DNA of 13,184 nucleotides from Bacteroidales bacterium (GCA_016303175.1 JAEDMF010000033.1:1-13184); one strand, 5' to 3'. Positions 1 through 8,007 are shown, numbered from the stretch's first letter. Program-made: numbers and translations. The notes: generated by a model from the sequence alone, not told the origin.

Positions 1-2
1 AT

Positions 3-422
3 ATCTACGCTCGCAAGATGCTGCAGGACCAACAACAGAACCAGCAGGGTCAGGATAATCAGAATAACGGGGACAGCCAGAATCAGAACAACCAGAATAA
101 GAACAATCAGAATAATCAGGACAATCAGAACGGGGACAATCAAGATAAGCAGAATCAGGACAACCAGAACCAGAATAGCTCGGACAATCAGAATCAGCAG
201 GATAGGCAGAATCAGGAAAATCAGAACAACGGCGATGGTAGCGGCGATCAGAATCAACAGCCTCGGCAGACTCCTCAGGGAGGTGAAGAACCTAAGATTT
301 CACCTCAGGCTGCCCAGCAGCTCCTGCAAGCCGTGGAGGCAAAGGAGAAAGAGACACAGGAGAAGGTGAAGAAGGCCGAAGCCTTGAAGATGAAATCCCG
401 TCAGAAGGACAAGAATTGGTAG
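3..422 (+). CDS. batC: BatC, C-terminal part (5' end outside window)
   Basis: The reading frame is open from the left edge, so the N-terminal part, where TPR repeats are expected in this family, lies outside the window. What remains is about 85 residues very rich in Asn, Gln and Asp. A conserved tail follows: ISPQAAQQLLQAVEAKEKE, then a Lys-rich helix ending SRQKDKNW. That tail and the Q/N-rich linker resemble the C-terminus of BatC proteins of Bacteroidales (recalled family knowledge, not a search). BatC is a TPR protein of the Bat (Bacteroides aerotolerance) locus; its molecular role is not settled, and a periplasmic complex with the other Bat proteins has been proposed. The stop codon lies 10 bases before the start of batDE, with a purine-rich stretch (AAAAAGGAG) between, so the two are almost surely co-transcribed. 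The identification rests on the tail and the neighbour, because the TPR part is not visible. Confidence 0.8.
   Translation: MYARKMLQDQQQNQQGQDNQNNGDSQNQNNQNKNNQNNQDNQNGDNQDKQNQDNQNQNSSDNQNQQDRQNQENQNNGDGSGDQNQQPRQTPQGGEEPKISPQAAQQLLQAVEAKEKETQEKVKKAEALKMKSRQKDKNW
21..260 (+). repeat. Asn/Gln-codon low-complexity tract inside batC
   Basis: About 80 consecutive codons are dominated by AAT/AAC, CAG/CAA and GAC/GAT. By my count 54 of 80 residues are Asn or Gln (28 Gln, 26 Asn), the rest mainly Asp, Gly and Ser. At DNA level this gives irregular near-repeats of AATCAG and GACAATCAG with a period of 6 to 9 bases, and a plus strand very poor in T. It is in frame and translated, so it is a coding microsatellite-like region and not a CRISPR array. 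The protein segment should be disordered and prion-like in composition, and the DNA could change length by slippage in steps of 3. Confidence 0.85.
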
Positions 423-432
423 AAAAAGGAGT

Positions 433-3057
433 ATGAGGTATAAATATTCTATAATGACTTTATTGCTGGCCCTGCTTGCCATAGTGCCTGCAACAGCCCA
501 GATAAGCGTGGATGCTCCCGATGTTGTGGGGGTGAACGAGCAGTTCAACATAACTTTCACCTTGGGGGAGAAGGCGTCCAACTTCGATTGGAGCCCCTCA
601 GATGATTTCCAACTTGTTTGGGGACCCCAGACGGGCAGCAGTACCTCCATTTCGATAGTCAACGGCAAAACAACCCGCACGTCCCGCTATACTTATACTT
701 ATGTGCTGCTGCCCCGCAGGACAGGCCGTTTTTCTATGCCGGCAGCGCACGCCACTGTTTCCGGAGGAGACCTATATTCAAAGGCAGTGACAATAGAGGT
801 TGTTTCGGACGGGGCCGGAGCCGCATCCTCATCTCGGGGAAACGGCGGATATGACAGCGGACAGCAGGCTCGTCGGGAAGAAAGCCGGGAAGATTCTCGC
901 TCTTCGGATATGTTTATGAGGCTCATTCTCAGCCGGAAATCCGTGGTGCAGGGAGAGCCGGTAATTGCAACCCTGAAACTTTATACAAGAGGTGGGGTTT
1001 CGGGCTTCGAAGAGGCTAAGTTTCCGAAGTTCAACGGCTTCTGGTCTCAAGAGCTGGAATCTCCCCAGAATATTGAATTCCGCAGAGAAAGCCTTTCGGA
1101 CAGGATTTACAATACAGCCGTTCTTCGCAAATGGGTCATCATACCCCAGCAGTCCGGCTCCATCACCATAGAACCGGCTGAGCTGGTGTGCCTTGTGCAA
1201 CAGAGGGTAAGCACAGGAGGAAGCATTTTCGACAGCTTTTTTGACGATATCAGGACAATGAGAAAGCGTGTGGTGTCCGAACCCTGTACAGTCAAGGTGA
1301 ATCCCCTGCCTGCAGGAGCCCCCGCTTCCTTCACGGGCGCTGTGGGAACTTACAGAATCAGCGCGTCAATGCCCTCTGATTCAATGAAGGTCCACGATGC
1401 CACATCCCTCAAAGTAACTGTCAGCGGCAAGGGAAACATTTCTCTCGTGACCGCTCCCAAAGTGAATTTCCCTCCTGACAGCGAGGTGTATGATACCAAG
1501 ACCTCCGAGAAGATGGATGCTCTCTCAGGCGGGACATCCGGAAGCAAGACCTTCGAATATCCCTTCATCCCCCGCAGCCACGGAGACTTCGTCCTTCCTC
1601 CTGTGGAATTCAGTTATTACGATGTTAATACCGGGAAATACGTGACCTTGCGTACACCCGAGTTGAGCTACCACGTCAGCAAGGATGAAAATGCCTCATT
1701 CCCAACATCTTCCGGAGTTGACATACCCTCAGTGACCCGCAGGGATGTAAAGAATCTGTCGGAGGATATACGTTATATATATACGCGGATACCGGCATTG
1801 CGTCCCCAGGCAAGCTTCTTTGTAGGGAGCCCGCTTTTCTTAAGTCTGTTCTTTGCTGTTATGTTGCTTGTGGCAGCCGTGTCCGTAATCGTGGTCAGAA
1901 CCCGCAGGTTCAGGGCCGATACCGTTATGGTGCGCACCAGGGGAGCATCCAAGGTGGCGCGCAAACGTCTTGCATCCGCAAACATCTATTTGAAGAAAAA
2001 TCTGGACACGGCCTTCTATGAGGAACTCCATAAGGCTCTTCTAGGTTATGCCTCGGATAAGATGAACCTGCCGGTTGCCGAACTTTCCAAGGAGAAGATT
2101 GCCGCTGCCTTTGTGGAGGCTGGCGCTCCGGAGGAGTTGGCTTCGCGTTACTGCGGTCTGCTTGACAAATGCGAGTTTGCCCGCTATGCTCCGGCAGGAG
2201 GCGCCGATGCCATGCAGGAGACTTATGACAGTGCGATGGATTTGATTTCAGACATAGATTCGAATATGAAGACAAATACAGGAAGGAAAAAATCCGCTTC
2301 CGCTCTGGTGTTGCTGCTGATGCTGCTATCCTCTGCATCCACTTTTGCCGCAGACGGCTCAGCTTATTGTGATTCTCTGTGGATAAGTGCCGTAAATGCT
2401 TATTCTGCAGGAGATTATGCTTCTGCTGCTGAGAAGTTTCACGCCATTGAGGATATGGGATTGACTGCGGTGGAGCTATATGTAAACATAGGCGATGCAG
2501 AGTTCAAGAGCGGAAATATAGCCTCAGCCATACTTTATTACGAGAGGGCCTTGAAATTGGAGCCTTCCAATGCGGATGCCGCGTACAATCTTGAAATTGC
2601 CCGGCAGAGAGTTCAGGACAGGATTGATGCCGTGCCGGAGTTCTTCCTGAAAACCTGGGCCGGAAACTTCAGCCGCCTGATGAGTTCGGATGCCTGGGCT
2701 GTGCTGTTTCTGGTATTCATTACTCTTTTTGCCGTACTGCTGGCTCTGTTCTTTCTTTCCAGACAAAGCGTTTGGCGCCGTACAGGGTTCTTCGGGGCCC
2801 TTGTTGCTCTGCTGCTGAGCCTTCCCTGCATAGGCAATGCTCTGTGGCAGAAAAACGATGCCAAGCGGCAGGATGCCGCCGTAGTGATGTCACCCGTATG
2901 TACGGTTAAGAGCGCTCCCGCCGGAGGCAGCGATTTGTTTGTCCTGCACGAAGGCAGCAAGGTTCTTGTTCTTGAGACGCTCGGCTCTTGGGTGAATATA
3001 AGGCTCTCCGACGGGCGCGAGGGATGGATGCAGAGCAGGGATATTACAGTAATTTAA
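433..3057 (+). CDS. BatD-BatE fusion protein
   Basis: An 874-residue protein joins two proteins that are usually separate. Residues 1-23 are a signal peptide (MRYKYSIMTLLLALL..ATAQ). Residues about 24-450 are the periplasmic beta-rich BatD region, about 463-486 a transmembrane helix followed by RTRRFR, and about 487-611 the cytoplasmic helical BatD tail. At residue 612 a new Met begins a second signal-peptide-like segment (MKTNTGRKK, then a hydrophobic stretch ending STFAA). It is followed by the BatE parts: TPR helices (about 647-715), two membrane helices (about 755-776 and 785-805) and a C-terminal SH3-like domain (about 816-874, ending EGWMQSRDITVI). The BatE part alone is 263 residues, a normal BatE length. 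GGAG lies just before the ATG. Bat proteins are membrane and periplasmic proteins linked to aerotolerance and envelope stress; the mechanism is not known. The stop lies 5 bases from the stop of the convergent esterase gene. Confidence 0.88.
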   Translation: MRYKYSIMTLLLALLAIVPATAQISVDAPDVVGVNEQFNITFTLGEKASNFDWSPSDDFQLVWGPQTGSSTSISIVNGKTTRTSRYTYTYVLLPRRTGRFSMPAAHATVSGGDLYSKAVTIEVVSDGAGAASSSRGNGGYDSGQQARREESREDSRSSDMFMRLILSRKSVVQGEPVIATLKLYTRGGVSGFEEAKFPKFNGFWSQELESPQNIEFRRESLSDRIYNTAVLRKWVIIPQQSGSITIEPAELVCLVQQRVSTGGSIFDSFFDDIRTMRKRVVSEPCTVKVNPLPAGAPASFTGAVGTYRISASMPSDSMKVHDATSLKVTVSGKGNISLVTAPKVNFPPDSEVYDTKTSEKMDALSGGTSGSKTFEYPFIPRSHGDFVLPPVEFSYYDVNTGKYVTLRTPELSYHVSKDENASFPTSSGVDIPSVTRRDVKNLSEDIRYIYTRIPALRPQASFFVGSPLFLSLFFAVMLLVAAVSVIVVRTRRFRADTVMVRTRGASKVARKRLASANIYLKKNLDTAFYEELHKALLGYASDKMNLPVAELSKEKIAAAFVEAGAPEELASRYCGLLDKCEFARYAPAGGADAMQETYDSAMDLISDIDSNMKTNTGRKKSASALVLLLMLLSSASTFAADGSAYCDSLWISAVNAYSAGDYASAAEKFHAIEDMGLTAVELYVNIGDAEFKSGNIASAILYYERALKLEPSNADAAYNLEIARQRVQDRIDAVPEFFLKTWAGNFSRLMSSDAWAVLFLVFITLFAVLLALFFLSRQSVWRRTGFFGALVALLLSLPCIGNALWQKNDAKRQDAAVVMSPVCTVKSAPAGGSDLFVLHEGSKVLVLETLGSWVNIRLSDGREGWMQSRDITVI
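2266..2355 (+). other. Internal signal peptide / possible internal batE start within batDE
   Basis: The ATG at 2266 is in frame with batDE (codon 612) and begins a textbook signal peptide: a Lys/Arg n-region (KTNTGRKK), a hydrophobic core (ALVLLLMLLSS) and a small-residue end (ASTFAA) before DGSAYC. This is where a free-standing BatE would start. No clear Shine-Dalgarno lies upstream (GACATAGATTCGAAT), so separate initiation is not supported or excluded; Bacteroidota often initiate without one. In the fusion the segment would cross the membrane with the basic end inside, which places the TPR part in the periplasm, and signal peptidase could cut the chain there. Confidence 0.6.
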
Positions 3058-3062
3058 ATTGC

Positions 3063-4019
3063 TTATTCGCCGATTGAAGCCTGATTGCAGTCGGGGAAAA
3101 TCTCTTGCATGAACATTCGGATGTAGCTTTTCCAATTGCGCCAGTCGTGTCCGCCGCCCGTGCGTATGAATTTGTAGTGGAAACCATTGACATAGAGGTA
3201 CTGGCGATACCAATACATATGGTCAATGAAGAAATCGTAGTTGCCGATGTAGATGTTGTATGTCCTGGGCGGGTCTTGGAACTGGATTTTCTGTTTCTGA
3301 ACAAGATTGTTGTAAATGTCGGAATGTTCGCTGTGGGTGATGTAGTTCTTGTACAGGGGAGAGAACAGGCCTATTTCCGCGAAACTGTCAGGAAAGTTGG
3401 CACTGATGTACAAGGCCTGCATAGCGCCTATGCTCAAGCCTGCGATGCCTCTGTATTGCTTGGAAGCAAGGGTCCTGAAGTTTCGGTCCGTGAACTCCAC
3501 CACGTCGTGTATGAATCCGCTGTCCGTCGAGCCGTCCATGTCGAAAAGGGATTCGAAGGGCTTCTTGAACATTGAAGTTTCTCCCTGCTCGTCATTGTCG
3601 TACTGGTTCATATTGGGCATTACGATGATACACTCTGCCGCCAGATTCTCATCCCACAGTTCATCGGCTATGGAGGTGATGGAGGCGTTGGTGCACCAGG
3701 AGCTTTCGTTGCCTCTGGCCCCGTGCAGAAGGTAGAGGACAGGGTAGCGTCTGGAGGCATTCTCCGGCAGGTTGTAACTCTTTGGAAGATAGACAATCAT
3801 ACGCCGTCTGGAGGCCCCTCCCACGCTGCATTCATATTCCATTCCAAGTAGTTTCCCTTCGGGTTTAAGCTCCGCAGCGAGAGAATCTGCGCTTATTCTG
3901 GAATCCTTGTTCTCCAGTGAAAATGCTCGCATCACAGCGCAACTCTGGGCACCGGAGGCGGCGGCCAAAATGCTTGCACCGAGCAGCAAATTCATCAACT
4001 TGTGTTTCAGTCTTGTCAT
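3063..4019 (-). CDS. Secreted alpha/beta-hydrolase esterase (PF00756-like)
   Basis: A 318-residue hydrolase of the putative esterase family (feruloyl esterase / esterase D type). Visible hallmarks: YPVLYLLHG, giving the HG oxyanion-hole motif near residue 100; the nucleophile elbow GLSIG with Ser196; a likely acid Asp near 262 (IGNYDFF); and the catalytic His291 in GGGHDW. The N-terminus MTRLKHKLMNLLLGASILAA is a signal peptide. Cleavage may follow SGA before Gln; the Cys in AQSC does not make a good lipobox, so a soluble periplasmic or secreted enzyme is more likely than a lipoprotein. The frame is open up to an ATG at 4049, but that codon lies upstream of the likely -7 box (4038-4045), so the ATG at 4019 is preferred. 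The substrate cannot be told; relatives act on feruloyl or acetyl esters of plant glycans or on small esters. It is a lone gene between convergent batDE and divergent ftsY. Confidence 0.85.
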   Translation of the reverse strand: MTRLKHKLMNLLLGASILAAASGAQSCAVMRAFSLENKDSRISADSLAAELKPEGKLLGMEYECSVGGASRRRMIVYLPKSYNLPENASRRYPVLYLLHGARGNESSWCTNASITSIADELWDENLAAECIIVMPNMNQYDNDEQGETSMFKKPFESLFDMDGSTDSGFIHDVVEFTDRNFRTLASKQYRGIAGLSIGAMQALYISANFPDSFAEIGLFSPLYKNYITHSEHSDIYNNLVQKQKIQFQDPPRTYNIYIGNYDFFIDHMYWYRQYLYVNGFHYKFIRTGGGHDWRNWKSYIRMFMQEIFPDCNQASIGE

Positions 4020-4037
4020 CCTTGGAGAAAAGTGGCG

Positions 4038-4045
4038 CAAATGTA
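4038..4045 (-). promoter_or_regulatory. -7 box of the esterase promoter
   Basis: On the minus strand the bases read TACATTTG, an exact match to the Bacteroidota -7 consensus TAnnTTTG. Transcription would begin near 4031-4033, about 12-14 bases before the ATG at 4019. No TTTG-like -33 box is seen 19-21 bases upstream. This box decides the start codon, because the alternative ATG at 4049 would not be transcribed from it. Confidence 0.55.
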
Positions 4046-4057
4046 GCACTTTTTTTT

Positions 4058-4065
4058 TAACTTTG
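4058..4065 (+). promoter_or_regulatory. -7 box of the ftsY operon promoter
   Basis: TAACTTTG directly after a run of eight or more T matches TAnnTTTG exactly. The expected transcription start is near 4071-4073, leaving a leader of about 16-18 bases before the ftsY ATG at 4089. No good -33 box is visible at the usual distance. It overlaps the upstream region of the divergent esterase promoter, so the two polymerases would compete for the same stretch. Confidence 0.55.
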
Positions 4066-4088
4066 TACGATTAACTTCGAGCTAGAGT

Positions 4089-5012
4089 ATGAGCGATATT
4101 AGGGAAGGACTCCAGAAAACGAAAAGGGGTTTCTTTGAAAGATTGACAAGAGCCATAGGCGGAAAAAGTGTTGTGAGTGACGACATACTGGACAACATTG
4201 AAGATGCCCTGATAGCCTCCGATATGGGAGTGGATACTACCCTGAAGGTGGTGGATGCCCTGCAGGATCGTGTGGAACGCGACAAGTATATGAATTTCTC
4301 CGAACTTGTCGCTATGCTTCGCGAGGAGATAGCCTCTCTTATGGAGAACTGTCCCGAGCAGGCAGAACTTCCCTCTGCAAATATCAAGCCTTATGTGATT
4401 ATGGTGGTTGGAGTGAACGGAGTAGGCAAAACCACTACCGTGGGCAAGCTGTCTGCTATGTTCGGTGCGTCAGGCCGCAAGGTTGTCATCGGAGCTGCGG
4501 ACACTTTCAGGGCAGCCGCCGTGGACCAGCTTGCCGTATGGGCCGAGCGCGCAGGAGCGGATTTCATACGCCAGCAGATGGGCTCCGACCCCGCTTCCGT
4601 CGCCTATGATGCCGTGAGCAGCGCCAAGGCCAAGGGGGCCGATGTCGTGATAATCGACACGGCAGGCCGTCTGCACAACAGAATCGACCTTATGAACGAA
4701 CTTACCAAAATACGCAATGTGATGCGTAAGGTGGTTCCCGACGCTCCCCACGAGGTGCTGCTGGTGCTGGACGCCGCCACGGGCCAGAATGCTCTCCAGC
4801 AGGCCAAGCAATTTGCCGCGGCCACGGACATTACGGCCATCGCCCTCACAAAACTTGACGGCTCCGCGAGGGGCGGCGTGGTGGTGAGCATTGCAGACCA
4901 GATGAAGGTACCTGTGAAATATATCGGTGTGGGAGAGGGCGTGGACGACCTCAAACTCTTCAATCGCAACGAGTTCATCGCCGGCCTCTTCGACGATAGT
5001 GACATTAAATAA
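4089..5012 (+). CDS. ftsY: Signal recognition particle receptor FtsY
   Basis: A 307-residue SRP-family GTPase that docks the SRP-ribosome complex at the membrane for co-translational insertion of membrane proteins. A short N domain (about 1-95, beginning MSDIREGLQKTKRGFFERL) precedes the G domain. G-domain motifs: P-loop GVNGVGKTT (108-116), DTFRAAA (138-144), DTAGR (190-194), TKLDGSARGG (254-263) and the closing GVGEGVDDLKLF. FtsY is told from Ffh by the lack of an M domain and by the FFERL-type N-terminus. There is no long acidic A domain. It is the first gene of the operon after the -7 box at 4058; pheT starts 17 bases after its stop. From memory, in Bacteroides ftsY is usually followed by rimO, so the pheT neighbour may mark a different lineage. 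Confidence 0.97.
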   Translation: MSDIREGLQKTKRGFFERLTRAIGGKSVVSDDILDNIEDALIASDMGVDTTLKVVDALQDRVERDKYMNFSELVAMLREEIASLMENCPEQAELPSANIKPYVIMVVGVNGVGKTTTVGKLSAMFGASGRKVVIGAADTFRAAAVDQLAVWAERAGADFIRQQMGSDPASVAYDAVSSAKAKGADVVIIDTAGRLHNRIDLMNELTKIRNVMRKVVPDAPHEVLLVLDAATGQNALQQAKQFAAATDITAIALTKLDGSARGGVVVSIADQMKVPVKYIGVGEGVDDLKLFNRNEFIAGLFDDSDIK

Positions 5013-5029
5013 TAATTCGGAATACAAAT

Positions 5030-7525
5030 ATGACAATCAGTTATTCTTGGTTAAAAGATTACTTGAAATGTGACCTCAGCGCCTCTCAGGTGGCAGAGGC
5101 CCTGACATCAATAGGACTTGAGGTGGATGCAGTGGAGACTGTGGAGCAGATTCCCGGCGGACTCAAGGGCGTGATAGTGGCGCAGGTGGTGGAATGTGTT
5201 GATCATCCTGATTCTGATCATCTTCACATAACCAGAGTTCAACTCGGGGACTGCCCCGAAAGGGAGCAGAATGCAGCCTTTCTGGATGCCGACGGTCTGT
5301 TGCAGGTTGTCTGCGGCGCGCCCAACGTCTCTGCAGGCCAAAAGGTGCTGCTGGCAACGGTAGGTACTGTTCTCGGTGAGGATTTCAAGATAAAGAAGAG
5401 CAAGATACGCGGAGTGGAGAGTTTCGGTATGCTGTGCGCCGAGGATGAGCTGGGCATAGGCAGCAGCCACGACGGTATAATGGTGCTTGAGGAAGATGCT
5501 GTGCCCGGTACACCCGCGGCGGAGTATTTGCATCTCAAGACAGACACAATCATAGAGATAGGCCTTACTGCCAACAGAGTGGATGCCGCTTCGCATATTG
5601 GTGTGGCCCGAGACCTGTATGCTTACCTCAAATTGAACGGTATTCCCTGCGAACTGGTGATGCCCGAGATATTGGAGACCTTGCCGGAGTCCGACGGCAC
5701 TGCGGAGGGTGAAATTCTTGTTAGTGTCGAGGCTCCCGACGGAGCTCCCCGTTACAGCGGCATTACTTTCGATAACGTGAAGGTGGGGCCTTCGCCTGCC
5801 TGGATGGTGGAAAAACTCCAGAGCGTGGGCCTGCGCAGCATCAACAATGTTGTGGACATAACGAACTTTGTGCTGATGGAGATTGGCCAGCCCCTGCACG
5901 CCTTTGATGCCGACAAAATTGAGGGAGGAAGGGTAATCGTGCGCAGGGCAGCCCAGGATGAGATCATAGTCACTTTGGACGGAGTGGAGCGCAAGCTCGA
6001 CAGTCGTGACCTTGTTATAGCCTCTGCGGTGCGTCCTATGTGCATAGCGGGTGTGTTCGGAGGCGAGGACAGCGGTACTGTGGAAAGTACTGTGAAACTT
6101 TTCCTGGAGAGTGCGTGGTTCAATCCCGTGTCCATACGCAAAACCAGCAAGCGCCATACCTTGAAGACGGATGCATCCTTCCGCTACGAGAGGGGTACGG
6201 ATCCTCTGGTGACGGAGTGGGCCGCCAAAAGGGCCGCACGCCTGATTGTGGACTTGACCGGCGCCCGCATTGTGGGTGGCCTGCAGAAGGTTTATGGGGA
6301 GGATGTGAAGAAGAAACAGGTGGAGCTGGATTATTCAAGAATAGAGAAGTTCATAGGCAAGAATATCGGCAGGCAGACCATAGAGGACATTTTGGGCTAT
6401 CTGCAGTATGAGTTCGTGAGTCGTGGTGAGAATGGTGCCGTAGTGGCAGTACCTTCTTATATGATAGATGTTTACAGGGAGTGCGACATAGTGGAGGAGA
6501 TACTTCGCATCTATGGATACAATAATATAGAGCTGCCTTCGAGCGTACACAGTAGTGTAAACCCTTCGGAGCATCCCGAACCCGAGGCTGTGCGCAACAA
6601 AATCTGCGACTTCCTCGCAGCTTGCGGCTTTAACGAGATAATGAACAACTCTCTTACCAAGGCTGACTATTATGCCAAACTGACCAGTCTGCCTCAGGGC
6701 AAGTGCGTCCGGATTATGAACCCTCTCAGCAATGACCTTAATGTGATGCGTCAGAGTCTGATTCCCGGAGCGCTGGAGGTGATAGCATACAATGTGAACC
6801 GCCAGAGGTCCTATATGAAATTGTTCGAGTACGGAAGCGTGTACAGCCTCAAGGAAGCCGACTCTACTCCAGATACTCTGGACAAAATTCAGGAGAGTAC
6901 GGCTCTGTCACTTGTGATGACCGGTTCTGCGGATAAAACCTGGGACAAGACGCCTGCAAAGGGTTGCTTCTTTGCCCTGAAGGGTTATGTGGAGCTGCTG
7001 TTGCGCCGCATAGGAGCAGATATCTGGAGCCTCGAACAGTCAGCGGCTCCTGAGGACATTTTCTCCGAGGGCATCAGTTACAGCTTGCCCGGGTCGGGAG
7101 AGATTCTCGTGAAGATGGGTACTGTGAAACCTTCCTTTGCGAAAATGTTCGGAGTGAAGCAGCCGGTCTTTGCTGCAGAAATATCCTGGTCCGCACTATT
7201 CAAGCTCGTGCGCCGCAACAAGGTTAAGTATGCCGAATTGCCCAAATTCCCCGAGGTAAGGCGTGATTTGGCTCTTCTTTTGGATGAGAGCGTGCAGTAT
7301 TCCGACCTTCGCCGCAGCATTGTCCGCGCCGGCAAGAAGATGGTCAAGAGTGTGGGTCTCTTCGACGTGTACCGCGGAGACAAGATTCCCTCAGGCAAGA
7401 AGCAGTATGCGGTCAGCTTTGTGCTCCAGAGTCCGGAGAAGACCCTCACGGACAATGATACAGAACGTATAGTCAACAATATACTCGCCATGCTCCAGAA
7501 GGACTTCGGAGCGCAGATACGATAG
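5030..7525 (+). CDS. pheT: Phenylalanine-tRNA ligase beta subunit
   Basis: An 831-residue full-length PheT, about the usual size. With PheS it forms the alpha2-beta2 synthetase that charges tRNA-Phe; the beta chain carries editing and tRNA contacts. Domains in order: N-terminal MTISYSWLKDYL; EMAP/tRNA-binding OB domain about 43-155 (HPDSDHLH, VCGAPNV); B3/B4 editing domain about 220-400 with the signature NVVDITNFV and QPLHAFD near 273-293; B5 domain about 427-500 ending EEILRIYGYNNIELP; the catalytic-like core; and the FDX-ACB anticodon domain about 740-831 (FPEVRRDLALL at its start). The stretch EREQNAAFLDADG inside the OB domain may be a small insertion compared with the Bacteroides proteins I recall. 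pheS is not in the window, so the two subunit genes are unlinked here. The stop lies two bases before the TTG start of the next gene. Confidence 0.97.
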   Translation: MTISYSWLKDYLKCDLSASQVAEALTSIGLEVDAVETVEQIPGGLKGVIVAQVVECVDHPDSDHLHITRVQLGDCPEREQNAAFLDADGLLQVVCGAPNVSAGQKVLLATVGTVLGEDFKIKKSKIRGVESFGMLCAEDELGIGSSHDGIMVLEEDAVPGTPAAEYLHLKTDTIIEIGLTANRVDAASHIGVARDLYAYLKLNGIPCELVMPEILETLPESDGTAEGEILVSVEAPDGAPRYSGITFDNVKVGPSPAWMVEKLQSVGLRSINNVVDITNFVLMEIGQPLHAFDADKIEGGRVIVRRAAQDEIIVTLDGVERKLDSRDLVIASAVRPMCIAGVFGGEDSGTVESTVKLFLESAWFNPVSIRKTSKRHTLKTDASFRYERGTDPLVTEWAAKRAARLIVDLTGARIVGGLQKVYGEDVKKKQVELDYSRIEKFIGKNIGRQTIEDILGYLQYEFVSRGENGAVVAVPSYMIDVYRECDIVEEILRIYGYNNIELPSSVHSSVNPSEHPEPEAVRNKICDFLAACGFNEIMNNSLTKADYYAKLTSLPQGKCVRIMNPLSNDLNVMRQSLIPGALEVIAYNVNRQRSYMKLFEYGSVYSLKEADSTPDTLDKIQESTALSLVMTGSADKTWDKTPAKGCFFALKGYVELLLRRIGADIWSLEQSAAPEDIFSEGISYSLPGSGEILVKMGTVKPSFAKMFGVKQPVFAAEISWSALFKLVRRNKVKYAELPKFPEVRRDLALLLDESVQYSDLRRSIVRAGKKMVKSVGLFDVYRGDKIPSGKKQYAVSFVLQSPEKTLTDNDTERIVNNILAMLQKDFGAQIR

Positions 7526-7527
7526 TT

Positions 7528-8007
7528 TTGCGTTTGAGGCTTTCATATGTGCTGCTTCTTCTGGCGCTGCTGTCTCTTGGCTCCTGTCGGAAGGCCAAAC
7601 TTATATCCCGTGATGATTTTGCGGATATCTATGCTGAGATGTTCCTTGTGGATCAGCAGTTGGAAAAGTGTCCGTATCAGATACGTCGTATGGCGGATAC
7701 CAGCGCGGTATATGCCCCTATTTTCGAGAAGTATGGTCACACTGCCGCGGACTTTCAGTTCAGCCAGGAGCATTATCTGCGTGATGCCCAACGTTATGCG
7801 CGAATGCTGAAAAGAGCTATTGCCAAGTTGGAAAAGGAGAAGAAACAGCTCGATGAGAAACTCCTCGAAGTGGACAGGAATCGTATGAGAAAAGAGAATA
7901 CGAGACGCTTTATTCCGGATACCGTCTATGCACTTCCCACGCTCGATACTTCTCTTGTGGATATAAGGAATTTAAGAAAAATGCTGAAAGAAGATGCTGA
8001 GATTTGA
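7528..8007 (+). CDS. DUF4296 lipoprotein
   Basis: A 159-residue small lipoprotein. The signal peptide MRLRLSYVLLLLALLSLGSC ends in a good lipobox LGSC with lipidated Cys20. The mature part has the pattern of the DUF4296 family of Bacteroidota: ISRDDFADIYAEMFLVDQQL, then an Asp-Thr-Ser/Tyr segment and IFEKYGHTAADFQFSQEHYL, followed by a charged coiled-coil-like helix (about residues 88-125, KLEKEKKQLDEKLLEV). Function of the family is unknown. The start is TTG, since no ATG or GTG lies between the pheT stop and the signal peptide; a second TTG two codons on is also possible. It overlaps the radical SAM gene by 14 bases, so translation is probably coupled. With pheT two bases upstream, it is firmly inside the ftsY operon. 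Confidence 0.85.
   Translation: MRLRLSYVLLLLALLSLGSCRKAKLISRDDFADIYAEMFLVDQQLEKCPYQIRRMADTSAVYAPIFEKYGHTAADFQFSQEHYLRDAQRYARMLKRAIAKLEKEKKQLDEKLLEVDRNRMRKENTRRFIPDTVYALPTLDTSLVDIRNLRKMLKEDAEI

Noticed and set aside
21..260. Possible CRISPR or satellite array
   Set aside because: The units are irregular, only 6-9 bases long and stay in frame as Asn/Gln codons; there are no uniform repeats or spacers.
3105..3575. 156-codon plus-strand ORF opposite the esterase
   Set aside because: The minus-strand frame carries the full catalytic set of an esterase; the plus-strand translation is Val-rich with no motif.
4020..4049. Ten-codon N-terminal extension of the esterase to ATG 4049
   Set aside because: That ATG lies upstream of the -7 box at 4038-4045, and it would put ten extra residues before a good signal peptide.
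5108..6157. 349-codon minus-strand ORF inside pheT
   Set aside because: It lies wholly antisense to a full-length, motif-complete pheT, has a His-rich composition typical of shadow frames, and shows no recognisable domain or start signal.
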